Assembly (NCBI GenBank): GCA_905203015.1
Contig: CAJKUC010000011.1
Location: forward strand, 1-64,000
Length of the DNA: 64,000 nucleotides
Direction of reading: 5' to 3'
From: an uncultured Christensenella sp.
GTDB taxonomy: Bacteria > Bacillota > Clostridia > Christensenellales > Borkfalkiaceae
Shown: positions 15,092 to 23,423 of the stretch, in pieces
Numbering within the stretch: the stretch's first letter is position 1
How the letters are laid out: each line of letters begins with the position of its first letter
The notes under the pieces: model-generated
What the model was told of the DNA's origin: nothing
Databases searched by the model: none
What the model saw: only the letters and a program-made list of their open reading frames with translations
Position numbers and translations under genes: made by a program

Positions 15092-16453
15092 TTATTTCTT
15101 GCTTTTTTTGTCTTTCTGATACGATCTTCCGGGAAAACGATTGTCGTATTTCTGCTGTAAACGCTTTTCCTCGTCCTTCTTCATTTTCACGTCCACCAGT
15201 TTATTGATAATCACCGTAGTGATCAGCGAAACGATATTGCTCGTAACCATATAGATAGAGAACGAAGCGGAATACATAAACGCGAAAATCGCGAACATGA
15301 CGGTCATAATCACCATCATCATCTTCTGATTCGCGGCCCCCGATCCGTCGGCGGAAGAATACTTCTGCTGCTCTTTCTGCGTTCTCATCGAGATAAACTG
15401 CTGCAATAAAATAGTTCCGATAGAAAGCGCGATCAGAATATAATATCCGTTCGCTTTCGTCTTATACGTCGAAAGTTCCGCCGTAATCGTCTCGTAACTG
15501 TCCGCGTCGTAAGGCGAAGCGGCGGCAGCGGAATCGGGAAGCTCGTTGAGCGAACTCTTGAAATCGGAATATTTCAGAACGGGGTGCTTGAACGAAGCGT
15601 CCGTCTGCCAGATGTTTTTCACCCAGAGAAATTTCATTTTTCCCGAAATTTCGTCTTCGTAACTCTTCTTTACGTTGAGTTGCGCCTCGTTTTTCACCAT
15701 TTCGGCGCATTTTTCCGCGTCGGAGGAAAGTTCGGCGGAAAGCCCGCGCGCTGCAGCGTATTTTTCGGCGATCACGTAATACGTCTTTTCGGCGTTCTTC
15801 ACGTATTCCACGGCGTTTTCGGGCGCGGTATCGGGTTTCTGCACCGTATACATCACGTACGATTTCGTATCCGCGGATTCGTCCACGACGATATAATACT
15901 GCCCGCTTCCGTCCTCGGTAAGCGTATACGCGCCGCCTTCGAGATTGCCCGTTTTCAGCGTACTTTCGTTCACTTCGGGCGCATTCGTCGTAATCGTGGA
16001 GCGATAAGATTCCACCAGGGAATTGTAGTTATTCAGATCCGCATAGCGGGAATAACTGTTGAACGCGTTGATCGCCACGAAAAAGATCACGATGGAAAGG
16101 ATCGCGGGCAGGCAGGAAGAGAACATGGAAATGCCGTTTTCCTTATACATTTCCATCAGTTTCTGATTATACGCCGCCTTATCGTTGGCATACTGCTTCT
16201 GCAATTTTTCCATCTTGTCTTTGTTTTCTTTCATTTTCGCGTTCTGCTTACTCATCGAGATACGCTGATACACGTCGAAAGGCAATACGATCGCCTTTAA
16301 AATGAGAGAGAACAAAATAATGCCCACGCCCACGCTTCCCACGCTTTCGATGATCGAACGGATCACGCGGGAAAGCCAGCCGAGACTGACCATGCTCGTT
16401 TTTCCGAGCGCGTCGATTCTGGCGATTTGCGTTAATAATTGAAATATCTGCAT
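15092..16453 (-). CDS. yidC: YidC/Oxa1 membrane insertase with a large extra external domain
   Basis: 453 residues, much longer than Gram-positive SpoIIIJ/YidC (about 260). Helix 1 (about 40-62) carries Lys53 where most homologues have the groove Arg. A cytoplasmic charged hairpin (MSKQNAKMKENKDKMEKLQ, about 66-100) and helix 2 (about 110-128) are normal. Instead of a short loop, about 200 residues (130-335) then lie outside the membrane before helices 3-5 (YYILIALSIGTILLQQF, MMMVIMTVMFAIFAFMYSASF, then IYMVTSNIVSLITTVII). YidC inserts membrane proteins alone or with SecYEG. It sits between yidD and jag. No N-terminal lipobox is seen. Confidence 0.95.
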   Translation of the reverse strand: MQIFQLLTQIARIDALGKTSMVSLGWLSRVIRSIIESVGSVGVGIILFSLILKAIVLPFDVYQRISMSKQNAKMKENKDKMEKLQKQYANDKAAYNQKLMEMYKENGISMFSSCLPAILSIVIFFVAINAFNSYSRYADLNNYNSLVESYRSTITTNAPEVNESTLKTGNLEGGAYTLTEDGSGQYYIVVDESADTKSYVMYTVQKPDTAPENAVEYVKNAEKTYYVIAEKYAAARGLSAELSSDAEKCAEMVKNEAQLNVKKSYEDEISGKMKFLWVKNIWQTDASFKHPVLKYSDFKSSLNELPDSAAAASPYDADSYETITAELSTYKTKANGYYILIALSIGTILLQQFISMRTQKEQQKYSSADGSGAANQKMMMVIMTVMFAIFAFMYSASFSIYMVTSNIVSLITTVIINKLVDVKMKKDEEKRLQQKYDNRFPGRSYQKDKKSKK

Positions 16454-16575
16454 TGTTTCTGTTTTCCGTTTATTTTATTCTTTGTTTGTCCGCGATTCGT
16501 TTTTCCGGGAACAATAATACCCCGTCCGCTGTTTTTCGCCGTTTTTAAAGAAATCCGTTTTTAAAAGCGAATGTT

Positions 16576-16908
16576 TCATATTACCCACTTTTTATACCCG
16601 TTTTCGGGTGCGGGATCGTATCCGCCTTTTGAAAACGGATTACATCTTAAAATACGGAACGCGCCGAGAAGAATCCCGACGATCACGCCTTTATTATTGA
16701 TACATTCCAGCGTATACTGCGAACAGGTGGGGCGATACAGGCAGGTGTGCCTCGAAATATGCTTCTGATAAAAGATAATCAGCCGCATACACAGCATTTT
16801 CAGATACGGCCTGAAAATTTTCCGAAGATACCTTCCGTTTGAAAAGCGAAGATCGGATAACGACACTTTGAAAAAGAGTTCTTTCTTTTCAAAGCAGCCT
16901 CGTTTCAC
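16576..16908 (-). CDS. yidD: YidD membrane protein insertion efficiency factor
   Basis: 110 residues. The core is YidD (haemolytic YidD family): IIFYQKHIS, CLYRPTCSQYTLECI, GAFRILRCNPFSKGGYDPAP. It attaches to the inner face of the membrane through an amphipathic helix and aids YidC. GTG 16908 overlaps the rnpA stop (GTGA) and has GGAGG 8 nt upstream, which supports this start although it gives about 35 more N-terminal residues than the usual ~75-residue YidD. A Met at about residue 38 would give the usual length. The N-terminal extension is basic. Confidence 0.92.
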   Translation of the reverse strand: MKRGCFEKKELFFKVSLSDLRFSNGRYLRKIFRPYLKMLCMRLIIFYQKHISRHTCLYRPTCSQYTLECINNKGVIVGILLGAFRILRCNPFSKGGYDPAPENGYKKWVI

Positions 16909-17222
16909 AATTTTTTCCTCCGGATCATTTCCTTCACGTCTTTATCGAAAACGAAAAACGAATACTCGTCTCTCACTTTCGGTAAAAGAACGATGGAATA
17001 TTTTCCGAGAATCTCTTTATAGTTGAGCCTGAAAGCCTCTCTCACCAGCCGCTTGATTCGGTTTCTCTGTACGCTTTTTCCGTGTTTTTTCCCTACGGAA
17101 ACGGCAAAAGAAGTCTCTTTCGCGGGCAAATATAAAAGAGTGAGGCTGTCCGAATAAATCCGTTTACCGTTCCGAAACAGATTCTGCATTTCAGATTGTT
17201 TTTTCAGTCTCTTATATTCCAC
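16905..17222 (-). CDS. rnpA: Ribonuclease P protein component
   Basis: RnpA binds RNase P RNA and helps mature tRNA 5' ends. The hallmark RNR motif is present (GKSVQRNRIKRLVREAFR), preceded by the beta-strand region FAVSVGKKHGK. With GTG 17222 the protein has 105 residues and begins VEYKRLKKQSEMQNLFRNGKR, aligning with the usual start of the family. A longer in-frame reading from TTG 17294 adds 24 residues without a Shine-Dalgarno. The SD for GTG 17222 is weak (GGA about 11 nt before), so the start is uncertain. It overlaps yidD by 4 nt. Confidence 0.9.
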   Translation of the reverse strand: MEYKRLKKQSEMQNLFRNGKRIYSDSLTLLYLPAKETSFAVSVGKKHGKSVQRNRIKRLVREAFRLNYKEILGKYSIVLLPKVRDEYSFFVFDKDVKEMIRRKKL

Positions 17223-17389
17223 TTTCTTTTCGTCCGTAACCCAGATTTTTTCCCGCCTGTTATAAAACGAATAGCCGCATACGCCTTTATTCAAGGATCA
17301 ATGCGGCTTTTCCCTGTATTCGCGTTAATTTCCGCGCTTTTTTTAATCGATTCGCGCGCACAAACGCGCGGCAGGGAAACGATGAAAAA

Positions 17390-17524
17390 TTACTTGGAAA
17401 GATTCTTTCTTCCCTTGTTTCTTCTTCTCTTCAAAACGTTTCTGCCGCCCTTCGTGGACATTCTTTCTCTGAATCCGTGCACTTTGCTTCTCTGTCTCTT
17501 TTTGGGTTGATACGTTCTTTTCAT
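17390..17524 (-). CDS. rpmH: 50S ribosomal protein L34
   Basis: 44 residues with the invariant L34 sequence: MKRTYQPKKRQRSKVHGFRE, RMSTKGGRNVLKRRRNKGRK and the end NLSK. It is part of the large ribosomal subunit. The 5' end is at ATG 17524, preceded by AAGGAGAAAAAAAC. It lies between dnaN and rnpA on the same strand with its own promoter at 17615-17644, the classical Firmicutes order next to the origin. Confidence 0.97.
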   Translation of the reverse strand: MKRTYQPKKRQRSKVHGFRERMSTKGGRNVLKRRRNKGRKNLSK

Positions 17525-17614
17525 GTTTTTTTCTCCTTATTTTTTCGGTTGAAACGATATTCTGTTCTTCTTTTCAACAAGCCGAATTTTTGTATTTTTA
17601 TCGAAATCCCGTCT

Positions 17615-17644
17615 ATTATACAGCAAAACGGGAAGGTTCGTCAA
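17615..17644 (-). promoter_or_regulatory. Promoter of rpmH-rnpA-yidD-yidC-jag
   Basis: Minus-strand TTGACG (17639-17644), 18 nt, TATAAT (17615-17620), placed at the very end of dnaN, about 85 nt before the rpmH start. Confidence 0.8.
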
Positions 17645-17648
17645 GCGA

Positions 17649-18749
17649 TTACGACGTGGTTCTTACGGGTAAAATCAGATACGCGCCGTATTTATTCTCT
17701 TTATTCTTCAAAACGAAGGGTGCGATCGGCGTATTCATATACATCACGATCTCGTCTTCGTCCAGCGCTTTCAGCGCGTCGAGCACGTATTTTCCGTTCA
17801 TCGCGATACGGATTTCCTTGCCTTCGAGTTCCGCGCTCACCTTTTCGGCAACGTTGCCGATTTCGGAATTCGCAGTTACGTATACGGCGCCGCTTTTCAC
17901 TTCCATGATCACGAGATTATTCTTTTCTCCTCTGATCAGAACGGAAGCGCGTTCCACGCTTTCGATGAGTTCGTTTCTCTTCACGCATACTTCCGTGGTG
18001 AAAGAAGGCGGGAAAATATTTTCTCTTCTTACGAATTCGCCCGTATACAGGCGGGAAATCAACGTGGTTTCGTCCACCACCACGCGCAGATGATTCTGCG
18101 AAAATTCCACGGTGAGCGTTTTTTCGCCGCCGTCGAGCATTCTCGCTATTTCGCCGAGCGTTCTTGCCGGGCAGACGATTTTTTTGCCGTCGTCGCCGTT
18201 TTTAATCTCGCATTCCGTCGTAGCCATTCTGTAGCCGTCGAGCGCGGAAGCGCGAAGAATCTTTCCTTCCGTTTCGAGAAGGCAGCCTTTTAAAATAGGG
18301 CGGGAATCGTCGGTGGCACAACAGAAAATGCTGCGGGCCACGAGATTTTTGAATTTGCCTTCTTCCACTTCAAAACTTCCCGCAACGTCTCCGCAATCGA
18401 GCAGAGGAAATTCGTCGGCAGGCAGCACCTGCATAAACGAGCGGGAATCGTCGTATCTGATTTCCAGCCCCTTTTCTTCCGTGCCGACGGTGATCTGCGT
18501 ATGGGAAATTTTACCGATGAAATCGGTGAAAAGCCTGCCGTTTACGCACGCTTCGCCTTCTTCCAGCACGTCCGCTTTAAAACTTTTTTCGATCGAAAGT
18601 TCTCCGTCGTACGCCGAAAGAGTAACTTTATCGTTTTTCACCTGCATTCTGATACATTCGAGAACGGGCGTCAGCGTTCTCGTGGCGCACGCTTTCACTA
18701 CGGTGACGGCTGCGTCGGATAAATCGAGGGAATCGCAAACGAATTTCAT
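17649..18749 (-). CDS. dnaN: DNA polymerase III beta subunit (sliding clamp)
   Basis: 366 residues, normal for DnaN. It forms the dimeric ring that tethers DNA polymerase III and other repair proteins. Three clamp domains are recognisable: KFVCDSLDLSDAAVTVVKAC at the start, LPADEFPLLD and the SRPILKGCLLE/ALDGYRMATTE block of domain 2, and a C-terminus ending YGAYLILPVRTTS, matching the YLIMPVR end of the family. ATG 18749 follows a perfect AAGGAGGT; the longer open frame is spurious. It is transcribed away from the origin. In most bacteria dnaA occupies the position between this gene and the origin; here there is none. Confidence 0.97.
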   Translation of the reverse strand: MKFVCDSLDLSDAAVTVVKACATRTLTPVLECIRMQVKNDKVTLSAYDGELSIEKSFKADVLEEGEACVNGRLFTDFIGKISHTQITVGTEEKGLEIRYDDSRSFMQVLPADEFPLLDCGDVAGSFEVEEGKFKNLVARSIFCCATDDSRPILKGCLLETEGKILRASALDGYRMATTECEIKNGDDGKKIVCPARTLGEIARMLDGGEKTLTVEFSQNHLRVVVDETTLISRLYTGEFVRRENIFPPSFTTEVCVKRNELIESVERASVLIRGEKNNLVIMEVKSGAVYVTANSEIGNVAEKVSAELEGKEIRIAMNGKYVLDALKALDEDEIVMYMNTPIAPFVLKNKENKYGAYLILPVRTTS

Positions 18750-18863
18750 CTTCTGATACCTCCTTGAATCGCGCCCGGCGGAAAATCGATCCGGACTCTT
18801 CTCCTTGCCGATCGGAAAGCAAAGCGGCACAGCCGGTTTCTTTCTGCCGATCGGCTATGCTAT

Positions 18864-18892
18864 ATTGTAGCACACGCCGCCTTTTTTTGCAA
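18864..18892 (-). promoter_or_regulatory. Promoter of dnaN
   Basis: Minus-strand TTGCAA (18887-18892), 17 nt ending TGC, TACAAT (18864-18869). An extended -10 sigma-A promoter about 110 nt before the ATG. The leader contains GCCGATCGGC repeats. Confidence 0.8.
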
Positions 18893-19000
18893 GCGAAAAC
18901 ATTTGCAATCGGAAAATTTCTCCTTCTTTTCGCCGTATTTTAATTTTATATAGTTTTTTCCCGCGCGTGAAAGCGCTCTCTTCCGGGGCAAGATTTCTTA

Positions 19001-19280
19001 TCTTAAAAGGTATTATTAATAATAGTAATAGATTCTGTGGATAATGTGGATAACGTAAAAAAAATCGCTGTTTTGCCTGAATTTCAAAGGGATTCGTTGA
19101 TGTGGACAGCCTATCTTTTTTCAGTGGACAAACAGTGGACGGTAAATGTGGATAAGTGTAAAACCTCGTTAATAGGAGTGATATTTTTGAATAAAAATAC
19201 AGAAAATATGTATAAAAAATAGAATATAAAAAGTTATCCACATTTTCTGTGGATAAAGTTGATAACCGTGGATAACGTTA
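19001..19280. other. oriC: Chromosomal replication origin (oriC)
   Basis: An AT-rich stretch holds five consecutive TAA/TAG triplets (19017-19031), matching DnaA-trio elements. It is followed by two abutting exact DnaA boxes TGTGGATAA (19036-19044, 19045-19053). Further exact boxes are at 19147-19155, 19234-19242 (opposite orientation) and 19248-19256. A one-mismatch box CGTGGATAA is at 19267-19275, and weaker GTGGACA-type boxes lie at about 19101-19140. Another exact box (19678-19686) is inside rsmG. The trio-box order is the basal unwinding layout of bacterial origins. Plus-strand G/C balance of sampled lines also changes across this point. Confidence 0.9.
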
Positions 19281-19326
19281 TCAACAACGAGTGGAAAACG
19301 AAAAACAAAGCGAAAAGCGTTGCCTT

Positions 19327-19348
19327 TTTTTCGGAGGTGTGATATAAT
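19327..19348 (+). promoter_or_regulatory. Promoter of rsmG, with almost no leader
   Basis: A TTGCCT-like -35 (about 19320-19325), 17 nt, TATAAT (19343-19348). The -10 ends only 6 nt before the rsmG ATG, so the predicted +1 coincides with the start codon. A GGAGG at 19333-19337 lies inside the spacer. Confidence 0.65.
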
Positions 19349-19354
19349 GGGCGT

Positions 19355-20053
19355 ATGGAAAAAATAATAGAAACCGCAGACAATCTGAAAAAGTTGATAC
19401 AAGCCGAAAAAAAAGAAAAATTCGACGCGTTCAGGGCGTATTTGCTTGAATTTAACGGCAAATACAATCTTACGGCGATTACGGAAGAAAAGGATATGCT
19501 CTATAAACATTTCGTTGATTCCCTCGCCGCCGTACGCTTTTTTTCCGACGGAGCGAAGGTGGCGGAAATAGGCTCCGGCGCGGGGTTTCCTTCGCTCCCC
19601 TTAAAGATCGTAAGAGACGATTTATCTTTCGATTTGTTCGAGAGTGTGGGAAAAAAGTGCGATTTTCTGCGGTTTATTGTGGATAAGTTGGATTTAAAAG
19701 GAATGAATATTTGCAATATCCGTGCGGAGGACGCCGCAAAAGACGGAAAATACCGCGAAAAATACGATTATGCCGTGGCGCGCGCCGTGGCGGCGATGAA
19801 CACGCTTTGCGAATATTGCATGCCGTTCGTACGCGCGGGAGGCGAATTTATCGCGTATAAAAGCGGAGATACGGCGGAAATCGAAGCGGCGGAAAACGCC
19901 TGCGTTACGCTTGGCGGAAAAAAAGCGGAAATCTACCCCTATTCGTTGCCCGAAAATTACGGGGAAAGAGTGCTTGCCGTGGTGAAAAAAATTAAAAATA
20001 CGCCGCAAAAGTACCCTCGCGGGAACGGAAAAGAGCGGAAAAATCCGCTGTGA
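19355..20053 (+). CDS. rsmG: 16S rRNA (guanine-527-N7)-methyltransferase RsmG (GidB)
   Basis: 232 residues. It methylates G527 (E. coli numbering) of 16S rRNA; loss gives low-level streptomycin resistance in other bacteria. SAM-binding motif I is AEIGSGAGFPSLPLKI. The family blocks LLEFNGKYNLTAI and HFVDSLA and the acidic motif FESVGKKCDFL are present, and the later DYAVARAVAAM stretch is conserved. It lies right of the origin, reading away from it, and overlaps the next gene by GTGA. An exact DnaA box lies inside it. The start has no Shine-Dalgarno at normal distance, and the promoter -10 is immediately upstream. Confidence 0.95.
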   Translation: MEKIIETADNLKKLIQAEKKEKFDAFRAYLLEFNGKYNLTAITEEKDMLYKHFVDSLAAVRFFSDGAKVAEIGSGAGFPSLPLKIVRDDLSFDLFESVGKKCDFLRFIVDKLDLKGMNICNIRAEDAAKDGKYREKYDYAVARAVAAMNTLCEYCMPFVRAGGEFIAYKSGDTAEIEAAENACVTLGGKKAEIYPYSLPENYGERVLAVVKKIKNTPQKYPRGNGKERKNPL

Positions 20054-20598
20054 GAAAAGATATTACGGAATACAAAATGGCAATGATAACCGGACGGCAA
20101 TTGAAAATAGAACAGACGGAGTTACCCGAAAATATTCGCAGGGTGGCTTTCACGGGGCATCGGGATCTGAAAAAATATCCCGATTTTTCGGCGTTGAAAT
20201 TATACGAAGCGGCGGAAAAATGTATTTTGCGCGGCGCGAAAGAATTTTATTGCGGTATGGCGCGCGGATTCGATCTGTTGGCGGGAGAATGCGTGTTGTC
20301 GCTGAAAAAACTGTATCCCGATATAAAACTCGTTGCGTATATCCCTTTTGAAACGCAGTACGAAACGATGACCGACGAAGAAATCGCACGATATATGCAC
20401 CTGAAAGATTGTGCCGATCCTCTGCTATCCGAAACGTTTTTCGATTCGTACGTGCGCTGGTGTATGACGTATCGCGACGATCGGCTTGTGGAAAAAGCAG
20501 ACGTTCTGATTGCGTTTTTACGCGAAGAAAAAGGCGGCACGGCGTACACCGTGAAAAAATTTCTGCGTAAAAAAGGAGACGCCGTTCTTTACGTGTGA
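20050..20598 (+). CDS. SLOG-fold protein (YpsA/DUF1273-like)
   Basis: 182 residues. The Rossmann-like SLOG nucleotide-binding pattern is visible: VAFTGHRDL at about 33, GAKEFYCGMARGFDLLAGECVL, then VEKADVLIAFLREEKGGTAYTVKKF near the C-terminus. YpsA-type proteins are cytoplasmic and have been linked to cell division and stress in Firmicutes; the ligand is probably a nucleotide. GTG 20050 overlaps the rsmG TGA by 4 nt and gives an extra 30 N-terminal residues compared with the conserved start; ATG codons near 20077-20083 are alternatives. Probably co-transcribed with rsmG. Confidence 0.82.
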   Translation: MRKDITEYKMAMITGRQLKIEQTELPENIRRVAFTGHRDLKKYPDFSALKLYEAAEKCILRGAKEFYCGMARGFDLLAGECVLSLKKLYPDIKLVAYIPFETQYETMTDEEIARYMHLKDCADPLLSETFFDSYVRWCMTYRDDRLVEKADVLIAFLREEKGGTAYTVKKFLRKKGDAVLYV

Positions 20599-20651
20599 CG
20601 GCGTTTTTAAGACAAACAAAATTACGGAAAGAAGAAAAAGGAAAATTTAAA

Positions 20652-21341
20652 ATGACGGAAACGATATTATGGGACGTTGACGGAACGCTTCTCGATTTCA
20701 AAGCGGCGGAAAAAGCGGCGATCCGATCCTTATTCAAAGAATTTTCGTTCGGCGCATGCAGCGACGAGATGATTGCGCGGTATTCCGAAATCAATCGAAG
20801 ATGCTGGGAAAAACTGGAACGCGGAGAGATCGAAAAAAGCCGTATGCTTGAGGAGAGATTTGAAATATTTTTCAAAGAAGAAGGATTAGACGTTTCTGCG
20901 GCGGAAAAATTCAACGAAAGATACCAGGTGAGCCTCGGCGACACCGTAGCGTATAAAGACGATTCGTATGATATTTTAAAAAGCCTGCAAGGAAAATACG
21001 GGCAGTATGCCGTTTCCAACGGCACGATCGTGGCGCAGACGAAAAAATTGAAAAATTCCGGGCTCGGCGATCTTTTCGACGGCGTGTTTTTATCGGAAGA
21101 ACTCGGCGCGGAAAAGCCGTGTAAAGAATTTTTCGATCGCGTTTTTTCCGTAATCGGCGAAGATAAAAAAGATAAGGCGCTGATCGTGGGAGATTCGCTC
21201 AGCAGCGATATTTCGGGCGGGATAAACGCGGGAATAAAAACGTGCTGGTACAATCCCGACGGCGTAAAGAATAACGGCGAAATAAAGCCCGATTACGAAA
21301 TATCCGATCTTCACGAAATATATAAAATCCTGCGTCTTTGA
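20652..21341 (+). CDS. HAD-superfamily hydrolase, YjjG (noncanonical pyrimidine nucleotidase) type
   Basis: 229 residues. HAD motif I is WDVDGTLLDF (nucleophile and acid Asp) at the N-terminus. Motif II is AVSNGT, motif III has Lys in GAEKPCKEFF, and motif IV is IVGDSLSSDISGGINAG. The helical cap is inserted after motif I, and the cap class and the late GDSLSSDI-GIxTCWYNP stretch match YjjG, a nucleotidase that removes abnormal pyrimidine nucleotides. ATG 20652 is chosen (GGA upstream) rather than the longer frame starting inside the SLOG gene. A paralogue lies at 62224. Last gene of the rsmG operon; a terminator follows at 21446. Confidence 0.87.
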   Translation: MTETILWDVDGTLLDFKAAEKAAIRSLFKEFSFGACSDEMIARYSEINRRCWEKLERGEIEKSRMLEERFEIFFKEEGLDVSAAEKFNERYQVSLGDTVAYKDDSYDILKSLQGKYGQYAVSNGTIVAQTKKLKNSGLGDLFDGVFLSEELGAEKPCKEFFDRVFSVIGEDKKDKALIVGDSLSSDISGGINAGIKTCWYNPDGVKNNGEIKPDYEISDLHEIYKILRL

Positions 21342-21445
21342 AAAAGGATCGGGATTTTTTCGTAAGAACGCCCGAACAGAAAAAAATCTGAAAAGAAATT
21401 ATATGTTTTTGTCGTGCCGTTACGCTGCGTGCCGATAAAACGAAA

Positions 21446-21480
21446 ACGGACGGCCGTGTATCGATAAGCCGTCCGTTTAA
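21446..21480. terminator. Terminator between convergent genes
   Basis: ACGGACGGC / GCCGTCCGT, 9-bp stem, then TTAATTT on the plus strand and an A-rich arm on the other side. Confidence 0.75.
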
Positions 21481-21499
21481 TTTCGTGCGTTATGTAATC

Positions 21500-23371
21500 T
21501 TACATGGTTTCTTTTTTGCCCGTGAAAGCGATTGCGGAAGCGATTACGAGAGTCGCAAGCATGCTGCCGCCGACCGCCGATTTACAGCCTCCTTTTTTCG
21601 TTTCCCGCGTTGTATAATCCACGCGGAACGCGCGCGTATAAGTCACCTTTTCCACTTCTTCGTACGCGGCGATGATTTCGGCGTGCTCCCCGAATTTTCT
21701 GATCGCGAAAATCGTGCCTTCCTGTTCTTCCGTTTCGCCGTTGTACGCCGTGGAAACGATCGTGATTTTTTCGCCCGTTTTAAGGCTTGCTTCTTCCGCC
21801 TTCTGCCCCGCCTTACCTTCGATTTTGCATACGGAATTTCCGTAAGAATCCGCTACGTTGTTCGTAAGGGCGAATTCTCCGTTCGCCGAAAGGGAAATGC
21901 AATCCTGAGCCGATCCGATCGTCCAGCAGAAACTCATATAGCCTCTGTCTTTCAAAGTGCTTTCAAAATAGACGAAATCGTTCAGGTTGCCCTGTGTGAT
22001 ATCCGCTACGGCGTTAAAGGAATTGTATAAAGCACTGTCCGTTTCAAAATTTTTCTGCGCAAAGCCCGCAAGCGACGCGATCGGCACTTCCGGAATAACG
22101 CTGTGCATCTGCGCGAGAACGGAAGAATTGAAAGAAATCACGGTGATCTGATCCCAGAAATCGTATTTTTCTATCAGGGTGCGCAGTTCCGTTATCAGCG
22201 CGGGCGCGGCGCTCTTTATTTCAAATACGAAAACGACGTCTTTTCCTTTGAATTCTTTGAAAAAGTTTTCCGCCGTGGGAATTTCGCACGGATCGGTTTT
22301 ATAGCCGTTCATCGTTTTGCACACTTTATAACGCCTGATTTCTTCGAGCGTCATATTCGATATTTCGTGCTCTCCCGTTTCGTAATCCGTGGTGCGCGCG
22401 ATGCTCGAATCGTGCATGATCACGATTTTGTTGTCTTTGGAAAGTTGCGCGTCGATTTCAAGGTGCGTGGCGCCGCTTGCTACCGCGGCATTGCACCCCT
22501 CGATTGTATTTTCCGCTTTTGTGATCGGCAAGCCGCGATGCGCTATATTCAGCGAATACCGGGCAACGGAAGGCTGAACGTATTTCGATCCCGTGTTCAG
22601 GCTTCCGCCTTTATACGAAGCGTAGGCTTTGAATATTTCGGAACAGTCGTTTTTGATCAGTCCGTACGTGCCCGAAGATACGGCGTTTTTCACGTCGAAC
22701 GAATCGGCGTCGTCCGGAAGTTCCGTCCACACTGTTTTCATTCTGCTCTGAAAATAAGTCACCGTGGCAAGATCGCTTTGTTCTTCGGAAAGAATAATCG
22801 TACTCGCCATGGCGGCGGTGGAAGTTTTGATGATTTCCGTTTTATCCGTAAGCGATTTTTTCGTGCAATCGTAGATGCCGCGTATGGAAGGAAGCGCGTT
22901 GCGAACGTACGAGAGAACGGAATCGTCGGCGGAAAGAACGGTAAGATCTGCGATTTTATTGCTTTCGTATGCCGAAACGAAGGCTTCCGCCGCGCTCTGC
23001 GTTTTGATTTCCGCAATCGGAATCGCGGCAAGATAAATCTGCGAAAATACGTCGTCGAACGAGCCGATCACCCCTCCGTCGGCAGAGAGTACGTTCATAT
23101 CCTCGTTTAACGTCATGATAACGCTCGCGGGTCGTTCGTCGGTGGAAAGATCGATTTCGTTCAGTGCGTCTTCGTCTTTCAGGCGAAGAATCACGGAAGG
23201 CGCTCCGTAGAGTTTGCAGCGCTCGTCGGGTTCCGTTTTAACGAACGAAGAATATTCCGCCGCGGAAGCCGTAAAAGAAGACGCGGAAGGCGCCGTAAAC
23301 GGTAAATTCGCGCCGATACACGCCGTGCCGAGCACGGCGGAAAGGATGAAACAATGCAGACTTTTTTTCAT
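21500..23371 (-). CDS. Secreted, C-terminally anchored glycerophosphodiester phosphodiesterase-like protein
   Basis: 623 residues. Signal peptide 1-37, then an N-terminal region of ~230 residues without clear family. The GDPD TIM-barrel spans about 275-500: NIAHRG, ENTIEGC, HLEIDAQLSKD, IVIMHDSSIARTT and FEIKS, with catalytic His and Glu/Asp residues present. GDPDs cleave glycerophosphodiesters such as teichoic-acid or lipid head groups. The C-terminus KKGGCKSAVGGSMLATLVIASAIAFTGKK is a short Cys motif, a hydrophobic helix and a basic tail, matching the tail of the LamG protein at 31977. It follows the GH43 gene by 52 nt and is the last gene on this strand before the terminator. The enzyme's substrate is unknown. 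Confidence 0.86.
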   Translation of the reverse strand: MKKSLHCFILSAVLGTACIGANLPFTAPSASSFTASAAEYSSFVKTEPDERCKLYGAPSVILRLKDEDALNEIDLSTDERPASVIMTLNEDMNVLSADGGVIGSFDDVFSQIYLAAIPIAEIKTQSAAEAFVSAYESNKIADLTVLSADDSVLSYVRNALPSIRGIYDCTKKSLTDKTEIIKTSTAAMASTIILSEEQSDLATVTYFQSRMKTVWTELPDDADSFDVKNAVSSGTYGLIKNDCSEIFKAYASYKGGSLNTGSKYVQPSVARYSLNIAHRGLPITKAENTIEGCNAAVASGATHLEIDAQLSKDNKIVIMHDSSIARTTDYETGEHEISNMTLEEIRRYKVCKTMNGYKTDPCEIPTAENFFKEFKGKDVVFVFEIKSAAPALITELRTLIEKYDFWDQITVISFNSSVLAQMHSVIPEVPIASLAGFAQKNFETDSALYNSFNAVADITQGNLNDFVYFESTLKDRGYMSFCWTIGSAQDCISLSANGEFALTNNVADSYGNSVCKIEGKAGQKAEEASLKTGEKITIVSTAYNGETEEQEGTIFAIRKFGEHAEIIAAYEEVEKVTYTRAFRVDYTTRETKKGGCKSAVGGSMLATLVIASAIAFTGKKETM

Positions 23372-23423
23372 TTTTTCCCTTCTTTTATTTTTGTATTCAA
23401 ATCTTTTAAGTTGCGCCCAAAAA

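Noticed and set aside
18750..18830. N-terminal extension of dnaN
   Set aside because: The extension covers the AAGGAGGT ribosome binding site of the true start and has no homology to clamp proteins.
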